From: Natronococcus pandeyae
Lineage (GTDB): Archaea; Halobacteriota; Halobacteria; Halobacteriales; Natrialbaceae
Direction: 5' to 3'
Assembly: GCF_008122205.1 (NCBI RefSeq)
Contig: NZ_PHNJ01000018.1
Coordinates: forward strand, 1-64,000
DNA length: 64,000 nucleotides
Under the pieces are notes generated by a model. That model saw nothing but the letters and a program-made list of their open reading frames with translations. It did not search any database and was not told the origin of the DNA. This document shows positions 26,629-35,113 of this stretch, one piece after another (position 1 is the first letter of the stretch; the number at the start of each line of letters is the position of its first letter). The position numbers and the translations under genes are program-made.

Positions 26629-27402
26629 ATGAGTGAATCCCTCGATACGGACAGGCTCGAACGCGAGGTCAAGTCGATGTACCAAGACGTCGCAGAGTCT
26701 GCCGACGCGGAGTTCCACTTCGAGACGGGCCGTGAGCTCGCCGAGCGCCTCGGCTACGATCCGGACACCCTCACTTACGTTCCGGACGAGGCGATCGACT
26801 CGTTCGCCGGCGTCGGGTACTACTTCGAGATGGCGGAGCTCGAACCGCGCGAGGACGTGCTCGATCTCGGCAGCGGCTCCGGGATGGATGCCTTCTATGC
26901 CGCGATGGCCGTAACCGAGACCGGGTCGGTTACGGGTATGGATATGACCCCCGAGCAGGTCGAGAAGGCCAACGACCTCGCCGCGGCCAATGGCTTTCAC
27001 AACGTCAGCTTCCGCCAGGGCTACATCGAGGACCTCCCGTTCGAGGACGACTCGTTCGACGCCGTAATCTCGAACGGCGTGATCAATCTCTCGGCAGAGA
27101 AAGACCGAGTGTTCGAGGAGGCACATCGAGTGTTGCGGCCGGGCGGGCGGCTCGCCCTCTCGGATATCATCAGCGAACAGCAACTGCCCGAGAGCATCAA
27201 AGCCGATGCGGATCTCTGGGCCGCCTGTATCGGTGGGGCCGAACAGGTCGATAGCTACACGTCGCTCATCGAAGCTGCCGGCTTCGACCTCACGGCGGTT
27301 CGGGAGAACACAGAGTACGAGTTCATCTCTGACCAGGCTGCAAACGCGTGTCAGAAGTACGGCGTGAAGAGCATTTCGGTGAGTGCTCAGAAAAACGACT
27401 AA
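26629..27402 (+). CDS. SAM methyltransferase, paralogue of 21309 (ArsM-like, SNG variant)
   Basis: A 257-residue methyltransferase strongly similar to 21309. Shared blocks include ESFAGVGYxFxxA-like, VLDLGSGSGxD, VTGxDMTxEQxEKA and VISNGVINLS. Motif I is VLDLGSGSGMDAFYA. The SNC cysteine of ArsM is again Gly. The second Cys region reads WAACIGGAEQVD, so one of the two cysteines in the 21309 copy is also absent. It is 12 nt from the cupin gene at 27415 and in the same direction, so they are probably co-transcribed. Substrate unknown. Confidence 0.88.
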   Translation: MSESLDTDRLEREVKSMYQDVAESADAEFHFETGRELAERLGYDPDTLTYVPDEAIDSFAGVGYYFEMAELEPREDVLDLGSGSGMDAFYAAMAVTETGSVTGMDMTPEQVEKANDLAAANGFHNVSFRQGYIEDLPFEDDSFDAVISNGVINLSAEKDRVFEEAHRVLRPGGRLALSDIISEQQLPESIKADADLWAACIGGAEQVDSYTSLIEAAGFDLTAVRENTEYEFISDQAANACQKYGVKSISVSAQKND

Positions 27403-27414
27403 AAGAGTGACACG

Positions 27415-28035
27415 ATGACTGACAAAACCGAACATACAGACAGCATATTGCGCAGAACAGTCCTGAAAGCGAGCACGGTCGCAGCAGGCGCGTTCGCACT
27501 GAGCGGCTCGGCGACCGCCATCGACGAACACGAGGACGAAAACGAAGAAGGGACCGGCAAACCTGATGACAAGCCCGAGGACAAACCGGAAAGCGAAGAA
27601 CCAGAGGTCGACGAGCCGGAAGGATACGGCGCCGAGTTGCTCGCCCAGCACGTGGTGTTCAAGGACGACGTGGCCCTGGACACGACGATCACGTACGCCG
27701 AGGGCGAGATGGGGACCCAGGAGGCCTCGCTGCCGGACGGCGAGACCGCGGTTCTCGCGGAGATCGCCTGGGAGCCGGGCGGACGGACCGGCTGGCACAC
27801 GCATCCGGGCTCAGTCATCGTCCTCATCACGGAGGGCGAGGTGGAGCTTCTCAACGAGGACGACTGCGTCGTCCGCACTTACACGGCGGGCGAGGCGTTC
27901 GTCGCGCGCGGGATGGGCAACGTCCACGTCGCGACCAACGCGAGCGACACCGAGGAGGCCGGCGGGTACGCGATGTACATCGGCGTCCCCGACGGCGAGC
28001 CGGCGACGGAGTGGGTCGAACCAGTAGACTGCTGA
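27415..28035 (+). CDS. Tat-exported cupin-domain protein
   Basis: A 206-residue protein. LRRTVLKASTVAAGAFALSG is a Tat signal, cleaved near ATA. A ~45-residue acidic linker of Glu/Asp/Pro/Lys repeats follows. The cupin barrel (about 80-195) contains GRTGWHTHPGSVIVLITEGE, with two His metal ligands, and a second motif around ARGMGNVHVATN. It probably binds a metal outside the cell. Its pairing with the methyltransferase at 26629 suggests a shared, unknown pathway. Confidence 0.88.
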   Translation: MTDKTEHTDSILRRTVLKASTVAAGAFALSGSATAIDEHEDENEEGTGKPDDKPEDKPESEEPEVDEPEGYGAELLAQHVVFKDDVALDTTITYAEGEMGTQEASLPDGETAVLAEIAWEPGGRTGWHTHPGSVIVLITEGEVELLNEDDCVVRTYTAGEAFVARGMGNVHVATNASDTEEAGGYAMYIGVPDGEPATEWVEPVDC

Positions 28036-28239
28036 CTCTTTAGTTCCATATTTAGTATCCTCGCAACTCGTCGCTGAACCCACGGCACGTTCCGTGTTCC
28101 GGACTCGCTTGATGAAACCACTGTACGCGGTTTATCCATGAAGCAGACACGAATTTCGTTATTGATCCGATTCGTGTTGCTGTAGCCTTTGGATATTGCA
28201 CGCTGTTTGTGACACTTGAGGTCAAGGTTGAGCGAGGCG

Positions 28240-28257
28240 TGCAAGATAGAGAGTGCG
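28240..28257 (+). repeat. Dispersed repeat motif, diverged copy
   Basis: TGCAAGATAGAGAGTGCG followed by AATGTGGCAC corresponds to the motif and following block at 12855. The similarity is about 80% over some 30 nt. Confidence 0.45.
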
Positions 28258-28316
28258 AATGTGGCACAGGATGAGAACTAATCTGCAAACTCTGCTGACC
28301 GATTTGACAGTGATTC

Positions 28317-28583
28317 TTAATCTGATGGTTGCAGTAGAAGATATTCATTTTCCTCGACAGTAATATGAAAGTCGCTGTAGACGAATTTGACTGTTCCATT
28401 TTGCTGTGACTCACACAGTTCATCCAGCATTTCTGGATCTATCGTCTCGTACAATGGAATCACCTCCTACGGTTCACACTCCTTTAGTGAACTTACAGCA
28501 TGGACCGCCGCCATACTCACAGATTCGGCCTCCGGAATGTCGTATTCCACCAGCAAAGGCTGCTCCGAATTTTCAAGCGTCAT
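28317..28583 (-). pseudogene. HalOD1 output-domain gene with an in-frame amber codon
   Basis: From ATG 28583 the frame reads MTLENSEQPLLVEYDIPEAE, SVSMAAVHAVSSLKECEP, then TAG (28467-28469). It continues in the same frame EVIPLYETIDPEMLDELC, ESQQNGTVKFVYSDFHITVE and ends LLLQPSD. Together these 88 codons make a full-length HalOD1 domain, including its PPLYExIDPxxLD-type core. HalOD1 proteins are small haloarchaeal output domains of unknown biochemical role. The stop separates the two halves cleanly with no frameshift. Read as a nonsense mutation, a split gene or readthrough. Confidence 0.75.
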
Positions 28584-28724
28584 TATCGAGGACAGTGGAT
28601 GTAACCGGATAAATGCCGAGTTTGAAAATGTAACTGAGGCGGTCGATTGCACGTGTAGTGAGCGGATGGTTCACTGCTTTCGTCGTGAAACAAACGGTGG
28701 TGTCGTGCTACACTAATGCTCTAT

Positions 28725-28789
28725 ATTCAGCAGGCATCTTCTAACAGAATATAAGTAGGAAACTCAGTTTCTGCTGAATACAGAGCGCG
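28725..28789. repeat. 65-bp repeat with inverted ends, copy B
   Basis: ATTCAGCA (28725-28732) and TGCTGAAT (28772-28779) bracket the repeat, with the same spacing as at 15375. It ends 5 bp before the left end of the IS5-type element. Confidence 0.7.
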
Positions 28790-28794
28790 GGCCA

Positions 28795-29718
28795 TGTTTA
28801 GACGCCGCTCAGTTGCCGTCTCGACCGGGATTATGTGGAGTTGAGTGAGGAAGCGGCGAGTATGCCGTCTCAACTCGCCCAATTTACCGACCGATGTGTC
28901 GATTTGTCCCAAAACGCTGTCACTGGCGAGCCAGCACCGGCGATCAGGAAAAGTGACGGCGGGTACGCTGACTGGGTGATCGTCTCGATCCACTGCCTTC
29001 GAGAGTACCTGAACCAGCCGTACCGCCGGTTGCTCGACATTCTGTACGAGATGCCCAGAATTGTCGCGAAACTCGATCTTGCGGTGGATCAGCTGCCGAA
29101 TTTCACCACCGTCTGCACGCGGAAACAAGATCTCAAAATGCGGATCTGGCGGGTGTTACTTCGGCTGTCTGTCTCACTGCACGAACTCGGTGACGTGCAG
29201 GCGATCGACGCAACTGGCTTCAAACGCCATCAAGCCAGCCGTCACTACGTTCTTCGCGTTGGCTACAACTTTGACGATATCAAGACGACAGCGCTCGTCA
29301 ATTGCGAGACCAGCGTCATCATCGACATTCATTGTTCGATGAAACAGCCGCATGACACACAAGTTGGACGGCAGGTACTCACGAGAAATCTCGCACAGCT
29401 GACCACGATCACTGCCGACAAAAGCTACGACTGGGACGCGCTGCGGCACGAACTCAGGAATGCTGGCATTCGCCCAGTGATCAAACATCGTGAGTTCTAC
29501 GCACTTGACAAAGCGCACAACGCTCGCCACGACGAGAACGTGTATCACCGCCGGTCAATCGTTGAAGCGATTTTCTTCGCCCTGAAACATCGGTTCGGCG
29601 AGACGTTGCGAGCCAGAACGTGGTTTGGCCAGTTCAGAGAACTCGTCCTAAAGGCCGCCGTCAGAAACATCGAGCAAGCTGTGAGGCTCTAACACCACTG
29701 ATCTTATGCGTCTAAACA
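28795..29718 (+). mobile_element. IS5-type insertion sequence, 924 bp
   Basis: The ends TGTTTAGACGC (28795-28805) and GCGTCTAAACA (29708-29718) are perfect 11-bp inverted repeats. They enclose one intact transposase gene. I could not identify a convincing target duplication. The left end abuts the 28725 repeat. Confidence 0.8.
28835..29692 (+). CDS. IS5-family DDE transposase
   Basis: A 285-residue transposase. The DDE triad is visible as Asp125 in VQAIDATGFKRH, Asp195 in TITADKSYDWDAL and Glu244 in RRSIVEAIFFALKHRF. The C-terminal block contains the Y/R-rich signature common to IS5/IS1182-type enzymes. Translation starts at ATG 28835 or ATG 28862. The gene is intact, so the element may still move. 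Confidence 0.92.
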   Translation: MELSEEAASMPSQLAQFTDRCVDLSQNAVTGEPAPAIRKSDGGYADWVIVSIHCLREYLNQPYRRLLDILYEMPRIVAKLDLAVDQLPNFTTVCTRKQDLKMRIWRVLLRLSVSLHELGDVQAIDATGFKRHQASRHYVLRVGYNFDDIKTTALVNCETSVIIDIHCSMKQPHDTQVGRQVLTRNLAQLTTITADKSYDWDALRHELRNAGIRPVIKHREFYALDKAHNARHDENVYHRRSIVEAIFFALKHRFGETLRARTWFGQFRELVLKAAVRNIEQAVRL

Positions 29719-30080
29719 AGCCCCACTATACTGTATGATCGCTAGACGTCGCTGTGATTGGCCCAATATCGGTGGAGAATAGTCAACCACTGAACTAGTA
29801 TCCGGAATCTACCGCAGTCTCTTGTTTTTGCAGTAATCTGCTCACCCCGCCACCAGCATCTGGCTAAGATTCATCCGAATCACACCGCAACCAATCACAG
29901 CCAATTGCCCCGAAGTCGCCGCAGTCTAGTGATCCTACAAAGCACTCTATTCAACACGTTATTTGTAATAGTGTTTGTATAAATCGCTGATCCGTTGCTG
30001 ATGATTTGGCAGCGGTCTCACCAATTTCGCCCGCGACAGCGTCGCCATCGGTGGGTCTGAAATCATATCAGAAATGAGGT
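29719..30080. other. Intergenic region, no gene seen
   Basis: A/T-rich sequence between the IS5 element and an IS6 remnant. I find no motif or open frame of note. Confidence 0.4.
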
Positions 30081-30280
30081 TTATTCAGTCCCAGACGACC
30101 CCATGAGATCGTTCAACGCCTAATTCAGCGAGTGTCGTTATTGTCTCCCGAAGCGAACAACTGGTCCGCTTGTTCTCCCAAGGTTCTTCTAAATCCGCCT
30201 TATAGCCCTCGCTAAGCAGGTCTGCGAGTATCCAACTCAAATTCACGATCTGCTTACTTCTCAAACTGGCTTAACTAGAC
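30081..30280 (-). pseudogene. IS6-family transposase N-terminal remnant
   Basis: The reverse strand reads VNLSWILADLLSEGYKADLE, EPWENKRTSCSLRETITTLA, then ELGVERSHGVVWD and stop. ADLLSEx, SLRETxxxLxxLGVERSHxxxW is the N-terminal pattern of haloarchaeal IS6 (ISH14/ISH15-like) transposases. The catalytic domain is missing. Confidence 0.7.
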
Positions 30281-30353
30281 AGCGCTATTATGTTGACCCA
30301 ATCCGAGGAGTACAATATTAACAAATGTCGTCCATGACCACGGAGGTAGACTG

Positions 30354-30605
30354 ATGGGGTCAGACGATAAGTCAACGCCGCCCTTCACGGGGGGCGATCG
30401 GATCGAAATGGTGATCCCTCACCCCAATGATCGCAGCCACCGGCACCACGGAAAACAAGGAACCGTGACGAACGTGACGGCTAACAACCTCAGCGAACTG
30501 ACGGGCAATCCTTGCGACGATTGGATTATTGATGTCCGGCTTGACGACGGAACGACACTTTCGGTTCGCGCGCGGGAACTTCGTTCCCCCGGATCTGGAA
30601 ACTGA
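30354..30605 (+). CDS. Small haloarchaeal protein of unknown function
   Basis: An 83-residue soluble protein, FTGGDRIEMVIPHPNDRSHR in the first half. A KQGTVTNVTANNLSELTG segment follows, then DDGTTLSVRARELR. The spacing of G-D-R ... G-x-V ... D-D-G suggests a small SH3/KOW-like barrel, by appearance only. It sits between two IS6 remnants and has no clear partner. It starts at ATG 30354 and appears intact. Confidence 0.65.
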   Translation: MGSDDKSTPPFTGGDRIEMVIPHPNDRSHRHHGKQGTVTNVTANNLSELTGNPCDDWIIDVRLDDGTTLSVRARELRSPGSGN

Positions 30606-30785
30606 CGGTGCCTCAACTGACTATCGACGACTGCTGGATTGGCAATCGCGTCCGACTAACAACTGATTCATTCACGGTCAGTGGCTGGTGCTACTTCAAC
30701 CGTGAATAGATGAGTCAAACCGATAGACTGCACCATCTAGTTAAGGCGGCTTGAGAAGCGAGCAGGTCGGAGAGCTAGTTTGGCC

Positions 30786-31420
30786 ATGCTACTCGCAGAC
30801 CTGCTCAGCGAGGACTATGCGGCGGAATTTGGTGTATCTTGGCAACGCGAGCGGACGGTTGTACACTTGAGAGACACAAGCGATTCTTCACTTAACTGGC
30901 GTTGAACGCTCTCATCAAGCAATCTGTAACTGGGTACATCGGCTGGCTGACAGCGTTCCAACCTCGCCGGCATCCACGAGAACGGAATTCTCGTGCGGCC
31001 AATCAGAACGCTTCGCGTTCTGAGGACGGCGACGCCGTCGTAGGACGGAATTGATAAGACTGCTGCCAAGATCAACTGGAACTGGTCTTGGGTATGTATT
31101 GCAATACATGTTGAGTCAAAGCTGATTCTCGACGTCGCAGTCTTTGGCCGCCGAGGCATTGATCCAGCCGCTGCTTTCCTTCACAGATTCACCGAGAAAC
31201 ACGATCTCGCCGATACGGTGTTTCTCGTCGATGGCTACAGCTATCTGACTGCCCTCTCTCGAGTGGGGTTGAGAAGTCGGCTCGACTACGTCGAACAAAA
31301 CTGATCGAAAAATGGTTTCATACCTTTGAGTGCGCACTGACCGCTTCCAGAATTCATAGGTGAGTATCGGGCGAGCGTCAGAGAAGACCTTGGATAGATA
31401 GTACACTACTACAACACATA
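30786..31420 (+). pseudogene. Degenerate IS6-family transposase with hairpin insertion
   Basis: The plus strand begins MLLADLLSEDYAAEFGVSWQ and recovers in another frame as GVERSHQAICNWVHRLADSV. Further on it reads KINWNWSWVCIAIHVESK, LILDVAVFGRRGIDPAAAF and VFLVDGYSYLTALSRVGL, which are IS6 transposase blocks including the second D (VDGY). Stops and frameshifts break it at several points. The region around the first Asp (expected DETxxKIN) is replaced by the 30975-31039 hairpin cluster. Confidence 0.8.
30975..31039. repeat. Three tandem perfect hairpins inside the dead IS6 gene
   Basis: Hairpin 1 has arms CACGAGAA/TTCTCGTG (30975-30995). Hairpin 2 has arms TCAGAACGC/GCGTTCTGA with loop TTC (31003-31023). 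Hairpin 3 has arms GACGGC/GCCGTC with loop GAC (31025-31039). All three stems are perfect while the host gene is decayed, so they are either a recent insertion or under selection for structure. Confidence 0.75.
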
Positions 31421-31429
31421 TTGATCCTA

Positions 31430-32501
31430 GTAGTCACTAAGCGGATAGGAGATGGCGGAGGTGCTAAACTCGACAGTTCCATCTGTTAACTATCAATATA
31501 TGTGTAATATCGCCGAGCATCCTATTACAGTAGTACAGATGTAAATTATCCCTTTCAGTTTATTTTGATTTCACTCTATGTGTCTCTTCAGGGATGAGTA
31601 GTGCCTGCCACTTGAGCTGGGTGTGGTGCCTCTCTCTGTCTGTAGATCCCTGTGTGAGAGCAATACGAATAGAAAAACCGCGGCACAACCCCGTGTAAGC
31701 AATAGACATTTAAACCATTGGCAGGCAGCTGCAACCCGGAAAGGTTAATTTTGAAGTAATTGTTGCATAATAAAATACGGAATTTAATCGTCTGACAAAC
31801 GACGGAATCGGTGCTGATCGACCCGCTCTCTGGGATAGGGAAACCGTCTTAACAAAGTCATATCAACGGACGAGTACGGAACCAGAGTTTCTAGAACTAC
31901 AATCCTTATATTATTACTCAATGATCCACACTAAGGCTCTATCGGAGGTATCCTCTCTGAAAAATTGCATTCGCCAAAGGGAGCTAAAGCGATTCTCTCG
32001 TTGCCCTTCAATTTTTTTGGTGAGTAATCATCGTGAATCGATAGTGATAGCTGATCAGAGTAGCTGTGATCACATTAGATGGTGATTTGATCGGCGGGTG
32101 GTATTTGCCCGAGCGATTACGAGAACCGATAGGCCGGTGGTCCTAGTACTGGCGAGAGAATCCCCTTCCAGACGGTTCATAATTGAGCATCAGCGTCGGA
32201 CCGTTTCTAGTGACTGACCCTTGGACTAGATAACGTTTGGAAGACCCTATATTCATACCTATCTAAAGGAAATGGCAGTATCAAACGAATGATTGCCGAA
32301 ATTCGGGGAAGACACTCTCACTACGGAAGATGGGGAAAATACTGGTAACAAAAACCGTTAAAAATTACTTCTGAGAACGGAACATCGTACTTCTATCCCA
32401 GCAGAGACCGCTCGGACCAAGAGTCAGTATCTTCTTTTTGAAAAATGTATAAGAGGCAAGATCTGATAGGTGGATGCTAGCGAACCTCATGGAGGAGACC
32501 A
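31430..32501. other. About 1.07 kb without a supported gene
   Basis: The sequence is relatively A/T-rich with no long reading frame, no tRNA or rRNA features, and no clear direct repeats. It may hold control sequences for the 32502 gene or decayed mobile DNA. A TATA-like tract occurs shortly before ATG 32502. Confidence 0.4.
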
Positions 32502-33626
32502 ATGAGTGAGTCTGGGGGTACGATCGCCGACGGGCGTATCGAACAAGAAACAACGGTGCCACGCGCCGTCTTGCACAAGAAAATCCTCGACGCTGCGGCA
32601 GAACGCCCCGATGCGTCGATGGAGGAGCTCGCAGAGGATATTAGCTTCGCGACTACCGACCTCGTTGAGCGCGTTCTCGATGAGTACGGTGATCCGGGTG
32701 CTAAAGAGGAAGATGACGGTGACGAGAAGACGAGTGAGCCGATGGAAGAGGAAGACGAAAGCGATGACGAAGCCGCTTCCACAACGATTCCTGGTGAGAT
32801 CCCAGCGGAGACCACCGACTTATCGACAGAACAGACCGATGAAACGGCGATGACCACTGATTCGTCGACGAGTGGTGAGACTGAGATGACAGCGACCGAG
32901 GGTACCACAGAAAGCGACTTCGCTGCAACTCAGTCGACCGAAAATTCCGACGAACCGGATGCTGAGATCGATTCCGATTCAGAGAAGGCCATGAACGCGC
33001 ACGAGATAACCAACGGTTTAGACACGCAAACCAACGAATCACAACCGGATCAGGGTCAACTCCTCGTCGAGGTATCCGATCTCACCGAGAAACAACGAGA
33101 AACGCTGCGGGCGATCCAAAATCGTCCAACAGCAACCCAGGCGGAGCTCGCGGACGAACTCGGTGTCACTAGCGCGACAATCAACCAGCGCGTAAACTCG
33201 ATCGACGGATTCGACTGGTCCAATCGCCAAACGTTCGTGGACCACGTATTCGATCAACTGAGTGATAGTAGTGAAGACTCCGCGGAGAAGGAGGTGAATG
33301 TTGCAGATAAAGCAAATAAATTCACAGATAATACCGCTACATCGGATGCTATGGAAGACACAAATCCTACCGACATAAACGAGACTGTTGGCGTGGAAGT
33401 GGACGACGAATCGGATAGCCCGCAGTGTACCGACCTGAGCGCTCAAGTTAACGAACTGACCGACCGAATCGAGGCTCTCGAACAAAGCCTCGACAGAGAT
33501 CCTACCTCAACGTCCACACTAGGTGACACCGAACTTGCCCACAAAGTCATCCATGCCTGCTTCAAATCCGACCAGATCACCGAAGACGAGGAGTTGCAAC
33601 TCTTAGAGGATGTAGTTAACAGCTGA
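32502..33626 (+). CDS. Acidic two-HTH protein with coiled coil, unknown role
   Basis: A 374-residue very acidic protein. The N-terminal ~45 residues look like a winged helix (KKILDAAAERPDASMEELAE). Then come about 120 residues rich in Glu, Asp, Ser and Thr. A second HTH is at about 195-245 (LTEKQRETLRAIQNRPTATQ ... ELADELGVTSATINQRV). The C-terminus contains a coiled-coil helix (LSAQVNELTDRIEALEQSL) followed by a small helical end. This is typical of haloarchaeal MarR/ArsR-like DNA-binding proteins with intrinsically disordered linkers. No operon partner is seen. Confidence 0.75.
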   Translation: MSESGGTIADGRIEQETTVPRAVLHKKILDAAAERPDASMEELAEDISFATTDLVERVLDEYGDPGAKEEDDGDEKTSEPMEEEDESDDEAASTTIPGEIPAETTDLSTEQTDETAMTTDSSTSGETEMTATEGTTESDFAATQSTENSDEPDAEIDSDSEKAMNAHEITNGLDTQTNESQPDQGQLLVEVSDLTEKQRETLRAIQNRPTATQAELADELGVTSATINQRVNSIDGFDWSNRQTFVDHVFDQLSDSSEDSAEKEVNVADKANKFTDNTATSDAMEDTNPTDINETVGVEVDDESDSPQCTDLSAQVNELTDRIEALEQSLDRDPTSTSTLGDTELAHKVIHACFKSDQITEDEELQLLEDVVNS

Positions 33627-33751
33627 TGTGAGTGAGTCGAACTCAATCCGAGTCTTTCGAGGCCAGTTGATTACTGTCGCTACGTTCGTTTTGCCCTCCT
33701 CTTTTCTCGTCCGGTGCCACGATTGACCATTGCCGCCAATTTTCTGGAGGT

Positions 33752-34237
33752 CTATCCGGATACCTTTTTCTTTTCACTGTCAATATGTTTCGCGATAAGT
33801 GGGGTCAGACCACCGACGATCATCCCGTATACGACTAAGCCCACTAGACTCGGGATATGGACATACGGGATCGTTGACGTGATTCCGTAAAAGACGATCC
33901 ATACAGGGACTATGATAATCGCGGCGAACCAGAGAAGTATACCGAATGCGAGTCCGAGAGCGGCACCGGTCCGCGGCTCGGCGGCGAGAAACTCCAGCAG
34001 GACGAACCGCCTGATGGTCAGATAGTACGTTATTGCCCCCAATATTCCGATGACCAACAGAAGTATCCAGGCGAGCGGTTCCGCTCTCGTTCCGACGAGG
34101 TAACTGACAACAGTTATTTCCCCTAGAGTGTGAAGGACAACGCCGAAGACTCCTCCCCCGATCATGCCAGTGAGTATCCCTGTTGAGATATCTAAACCGC
34201 TTCTTGAACGGTCATCTACTATGTGCTGTCCACCCAT
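33752..34237 (-). CDS. Four- to five-helix membrane protein, unknown
   Basis: A 161-residue integral membrane protein. Hydrophobic segments are around GMIGGGVFGVVLHTLG, WILLLVIGILGAITYYLTI, AALGLAFGILLWFAAIIIVP and LVGLVVYGMIVGGLTPLIA. The first 25 residues are polar and the C-terminus ends in a Lys-rich tail (SEKKKVSG). No catalytic motif is visible. It is monocistronic and starts at ATG 34237. Confidence 0.75.
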   Translation of the reverse strand: MGGQHIVDDRSRSGLDISTGILTGMIGGGVFGVVLHTLGEITVVSYLVGTRAEPLAWILLLVIGILGAITYYLTIRRFVLLEFLAAEPRTGAALGLAFGILLWFAAIIIVPVWIVFYGITSTIPYVHIPSLVGLVVYGMIVGGLTPLIAKHIDSEKKKVSG

Positions 34238-34341
34238 GGTTACTCGCTAAAGGATTCATCCACAGTTATTATATGATTTTTCATGACTGATTTGGCTATT
34301 CCATCTCACTGTACGCCGTCCGATATCGAGAAGTAAGACGA

Positions 34342-34464
34342 CTAATGACCCTCGAGTAGTGAAACGATTTCAACCGGCGTAGTTCCGTGAAATCCACCGT
34401 CGATGACACGGTCAACAGAGACAATCAGTGCCTTAACACGAGGCCACTTAATCTCTGGGTCAAT
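34342..34464 (-). pseudogene. Unrecognised protein fragment
   Basis: After a TAA the frame reads IDPEIKWPRVKALIVSVDRV, then IDGGFHGTTPVEIVSLLEGH and TAG. The composition looks coding (a hydrophobic strand, a GGFHGTTP loop) but there is no start codon. Upstream sequence does not extend it. It is likely a gene end left by deletion. Confidence 0.35.
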
Positions 34465-34622
34465 TTATCCGCCCTCCTCCGCTCAGGTGGGCTAGGCACC
34501 GTTCTCTCGGTGAGGCTGAAGCGGATTGTCGTACTCACATTCGATGATGCTAACGCTCGATCGTGAGAGGGGTATAGGTGCTCCGAGACAGATGCCAGTT
34601 CGTTGGTCAGTATCGATGGCAC

Positions 34623-34708
34623 CTATAGTAGCCACTGTAAGTCAATGCACACCTGATCGCAGGACGGTTGTGCGATCAGTGTGTAAATCGTCGCAGTTGT
34701 TACTATAG
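34623..34708. repeat. Palindromic MITE-like element, copy B
   Basis: An 86-bp segment bounded by CTATAG at both ends, with longer imperfect ends CTATAGTAGCCACTG and CAGTTGTTACTATAG. The internal hairpin has arms CTGATCGCA (34653-34661) and TGCGATCAG (34671-34679). It matches 19433-19519 along its length. Confidence 0.78.
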
Positions 34709-34791
34709 CAGAACTGAACGGCCGATCGCTGATGACGTAGGCTATTTATCCGATGGGGGGCAAAGCTTTCCTGCGGTCAGCGGAAGGAAGA

Positions 34792-34905
34792 TCATCTCTC
34801 GTGAGGAAGGAAACGCTGCGCACAGTTCGGACACCAGTTGAGTCCGTTTTTGGTTGTGTATAATCGTTCGCCACACTGATCACAGCGCCAATTCGGGAAT
34901 CTCAT
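34792..34905 (-). CDS. Tiny zinc-ribbon protein (37 aa)
   Basis: ATG 34905 starts MRFPNWRCDQCGERLYTTKN, continuing GLNWCPNCAQRFLPHER before TGA. Two CxxC knuckles are separated by about 15 residues, typical of one-domain zinc ribbons that bind nucleic acid or a protein partner. A TATA-like CAGATATATG on the minus strand lies about 29 nt upstream (34930-34939), which supports leaderless expression. Too short for standard gene callers. Confidence 0.78.
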   Translation of the reverse strand: MRFPNWRCDQCGERLYTTKNGLNWCPNCAQRFLPHER

Positions 34906-34929
34906 ACGTTACCATATACCATTCCAGTT

Positions 34930-34939
34930 CATATATCTG
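34930..34939 (-). promoter_or_regulatory. TATA-like box for the 37-aa zinc ribbon
   Basis: CAGATATATG on the minus strand, centred about 29 nt before ATG 34905. Confidence 0.5.
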
Positions 34940-35113
34940 TTTTGTTAAGAAGGAGTAGTATCCAGTCCTAGGTGGCCATCTACTACACTGGACAGGAACT
35001 CGACGACGAGGAGGTAGGGCCAGTCGATGAAGCGGAAACCGAGTAACGAGTCAAATCGCTCGGCTATTTGCAAGAGTAGATTGTGAACTGATCGCTACCA
35101 GGGAACGTAACTG

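Noticed and set aside
26599-27804. 401-codon reverse frame across the 26629 methyltransferase and cupin
   Set aside because: Both overlapped genes have strong motifs on the plus strand.
28467-28469. The in-frame TAG as pyrrolysine
   Set aside because: No pyl genes are visible and HalOD1 is not a known Pyl protein; nonsense mutation is more likely.
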